From an uncultured Oscillospiraceae bacterium (lineage in GTDB: Bacteria; Bacillota; Clostridia; Oscillospirales; Oscillospiraceae), in assembly GCA_947624585.1 (NCBI GenBank), contig CANQKZ010000015.1, positions 1 to 34,296 of the forward strand: a stretch of DNA of 34,296 nt, in the 5' to 3' direction. The notes under the pieces were generated by a model. The model was not told the origin of the DNA. It did no database searches and saw nothing but the letters and a program-made list of their open reading frames with translations. Below are positions 32,515 through 34,296 of the stretch, piece by piece; positions within the stretch are counted from its first letter, which is position 1, and the number at the start of each line of letters is the position of its first letter. A program made the position numbers and the translations under genes.

Positions 32515-34068
32515 TCAGCCGCCCAGGGCGGTGATCTTCTTGGAGAGGCCCATCTGCCAGCCTTTTTCCACATCCTGGTAGTTGGCGACGGCGGAATCCT
32601 CCCAGTCGGCGTAGGCCTCGTTGCGCAGGTCGGCCTCGCTGAGCATGTCGCCGTACACGCCGTCCACGCCGGAGAAGTACACCACGAAGGCGCCGTAGCC
32701 GTCCACATAGACCACGTCCACATCGCCTTCGGCGCGGGACTCGTCCATGAACCAGTCGGACAGCTTGTCGGGCAGGCTGTAGCGCCCCGCGCTGGTGATG
32801 GAACTGCTGGAGGTGACGAGGTCGGAGCTGTCGGCCATCAGGTCCACAAAGGCGTCGTAACCCTTTTCGGTGAGGGCGTCGTAGTCGGCCTTGACCTCCT
32901 GGGCCTGGAGGGTGGCCTTCTCCTGAGCGGTCTCCTCGGAGCCCTCCTCGGTGTCGGCGGACTCGGTGACGAGTCCGTAATAGCCGCTGACAGCGTTGTA
33001 GCGGTTGGTGTCGCGGTCAAGGAAGTAGGCCACATAGACATAGGGCGTGGCGGCGTCCTCGCCGGTCTTGAGCACCTCCACATCTCCGGCCTTGCGGGCG
33101 GGATCGGTCATCCAGTCCTTCAGGGCGTCGGCCAGGGAGCTGCCCTGGGTGTGGCGGATGGTGGCGGCGTCCCCGTCGTAGTCCTCGTTGTCCGCGTTCA
33201 GGGAGGCGGCGTAGTCTATGAAGCTCTGTTCGTCGGTGACGGCGGCCAGATATGCCTCGGCGTCGGCCTGGGCCTTGGCGGAGGCGTCCTCAGCGGACAT
33301 GGTCTCGTCCTCCTCGGTGTCCTCGTCGTCGGTGACGGCGGTGCCGGAGAAGGAGTAGAGGCGGTAGTTGAAGTAGTCGTAGTCGTCGGCGTTCTCGCTG
33401 TAGTGAGCGGCGATCTCGTCGGCGGTGAAGGTGAAGCTGTCATTCTTGTACTGGGAGAAGTTGGAGGCCAGATAGTCGCGCTCGATATTCTCACGGAACA
33501 CCTTCTCATTGGAGCCCTTGCCGTAATAGACGGCCAGATACGCATCCAGATCCTTGTAGCCGCCGGCGACGACGGACTCGGTGAGGGAGGCGATGCTGCT
33601 GTCGATCTCGTCCAGGTCCTCCTGGGTGAGCTCATAGCCCTCCGCTTTGGCGGCGGCGCACAGGGCGGCCGAGTTCTTCATGCGCTCGATGGCGGCGTCC
33701 TCAAAATAATCGGCCCAGGTGGTATCAGAGTCGCCGCCGAAGTATGCCTGGTCCCGGAAGGGGCTCTGGGTGCTGGGCAGGAACATACTCATGACGTCCT
33801 GAGAACTGCCGTAGGAGGAGGTCACGCTGTTGTAGTAGCTGTTATAGGTGCTGTAGTAGTTGTAATTGAAATCGGCGACGGTGTATTTCTGGTCGCCGAT
33901 CTTCAGGGCGGTGGTGCCGTTGTAGAAGAGGTTGGAGTCAAAGAGGATCACAAAGACCAGGACCAGGACCACGCAGGCCACCACGATGCCCACGGTGACG
34001 TTGTACTTCCTGCGCTCCTTTGCCGCCTTTTCCTCCTCGGCCTTCCTGGCGGAGACATATTCGCTCAT
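32515..34068 (-). CDS. membrane-anchored SurA/PrsA-like (peptidylprolyl isomerase-type) protein
   Basis: MSEYVSARKAEEEKAAKERRKYNVTVGIVVACVVLVLVFVILFDSNLFYNGTTALKIGDQKYTVADFNYNYYSTYN...: N-terminal TM, SurA_N-like segment, long acidic helical body. Confidence 0.65.
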   Translation of the reverse strand: MSEYVSARKAEEEKAAKERRKYNVTVGIVVACVVLVLVFVILFDSNLFYNGTTALKIGDQKYTVADFNYNYYSTYNSYYNSVTSSYGSSQDVMSMFLPSTQSPFRDQAYFGGDSDTTWADYFEDAAIERMKNSAALCAAAKAEGYELTQEDLDEIDSSIASLTESVVAGGYKDLDAYLAVYYGKGSNEKVFRENIERDYLASNFSQYKNDSFTFTADEIAAHYSENADDYDYFNYRLYSFSGTAVTDDEDTEEDETMSAEDASAKAQADAEAYLAAVTDEQSFIDYAASLNADNEDYDGDAATIRHTQGSSLADALKDWMTDPARKAGDVEVLKTGEDAATPYVYVAYFLDRDTNRYNAVSGYYGLVTESADTEEGSEETAQEKATLQAQEVKADYDALTEKGYDAFVDLMADSSDLVTSSSSITSAGRYSLPDKLSDWFMDESRAEGDVDVVYVDGYGAFVVYFSGVDGVYGDMLSEADLRNEAYADWEDSAVANYQDVEKGWQMGLSKKITALGG

Positions 34069-34187
34069 GTTCGATCATTCCTTTTTCATTTGATATCTTC
34101 GAGTGCAACGCTCAGTGCTGTATTATACAATAAAGCGAGCAATTTCGCAAGTGAAATAATTGTGAACGGAGGTGTTTTTTCAAAAAA

Positions 34188-34235
34188 GGGGCTGTGAAAA
34201 AACACGCCACCCCAGGCGTGGACATTCACAGCCCC
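34188..34235. terminator. compound hairpin terminator at window end
   Basis: Outer arms GGGGCTGTGAA / TTCACAGCCCC, inner CACGCC-ACCCCA-GGCGTG; A6 before and T5 after. Confidence 0.75.
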
Positions 34236-34296
34236 GTATTTTTGTGGAAAAAACCACATTTTTCAGCGAAAAAGGGCATAGCTCCCCCTTACCCCC

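Noticed and set aside
32383-34197. 604-aa plus-strand ORF opposite the SurA/PrsA-like gene
   Set aside because: G/V-repetitive antisense artefact of GC-rich codons; opposite strand has coherent TM + helical protein with SD/start.

Overview
The window looks like ordinary chromosomal sequence from a high-GC, spore-forming Clostridia (Oscillospiraceae-like; inferred from gene content and composition, not searched). It has about 32 supportable genes. Core content: partial proS, threonine aldolase, a yabP-yabQ-divIC-S1 sporulation/division cluster, a membrane pyrophosphatase, a YhaM-like exoribonuclease, hom-ask, hflX, an IMPACT/YigZ protein, and two ECF sigma/anti-sigma modules. Accessory content: a HigBA-type toxin-antitoxin pair, a complete SCIFF peptide/maturase pair (the 46-aa precursor is absent from the supplied ORF track), a radical SAM protein, an XRE-TPR regulator and a DUF4358-transglutaminase lipoprotein. 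The most interesting non-ORF signals are: (1) two related families of ~160-bp, fold-back, MITE-like elements (called A and B here), including an A copy inserted inside the terminal repeat of a B copy with an apparent TAA/TA duplication; (2) a compact type I toxin-antitoxin-like locus at ~28.95-29.37 kb, with two near-perfect convergent promoters, a structured leader that sequesters a Shine-Dalgarno, a tiny hydrophobic peptide and a 12-bp terminator on the antisense strand; (3) an internal SD+TTG in aspartokinase at codon 246; (4) a promoter nested in the loop of a 14-bp inverted repeat upstream of the XRE-TPR gene. All calls come from reading the sequence and recognising families; no searches or folding software were run.
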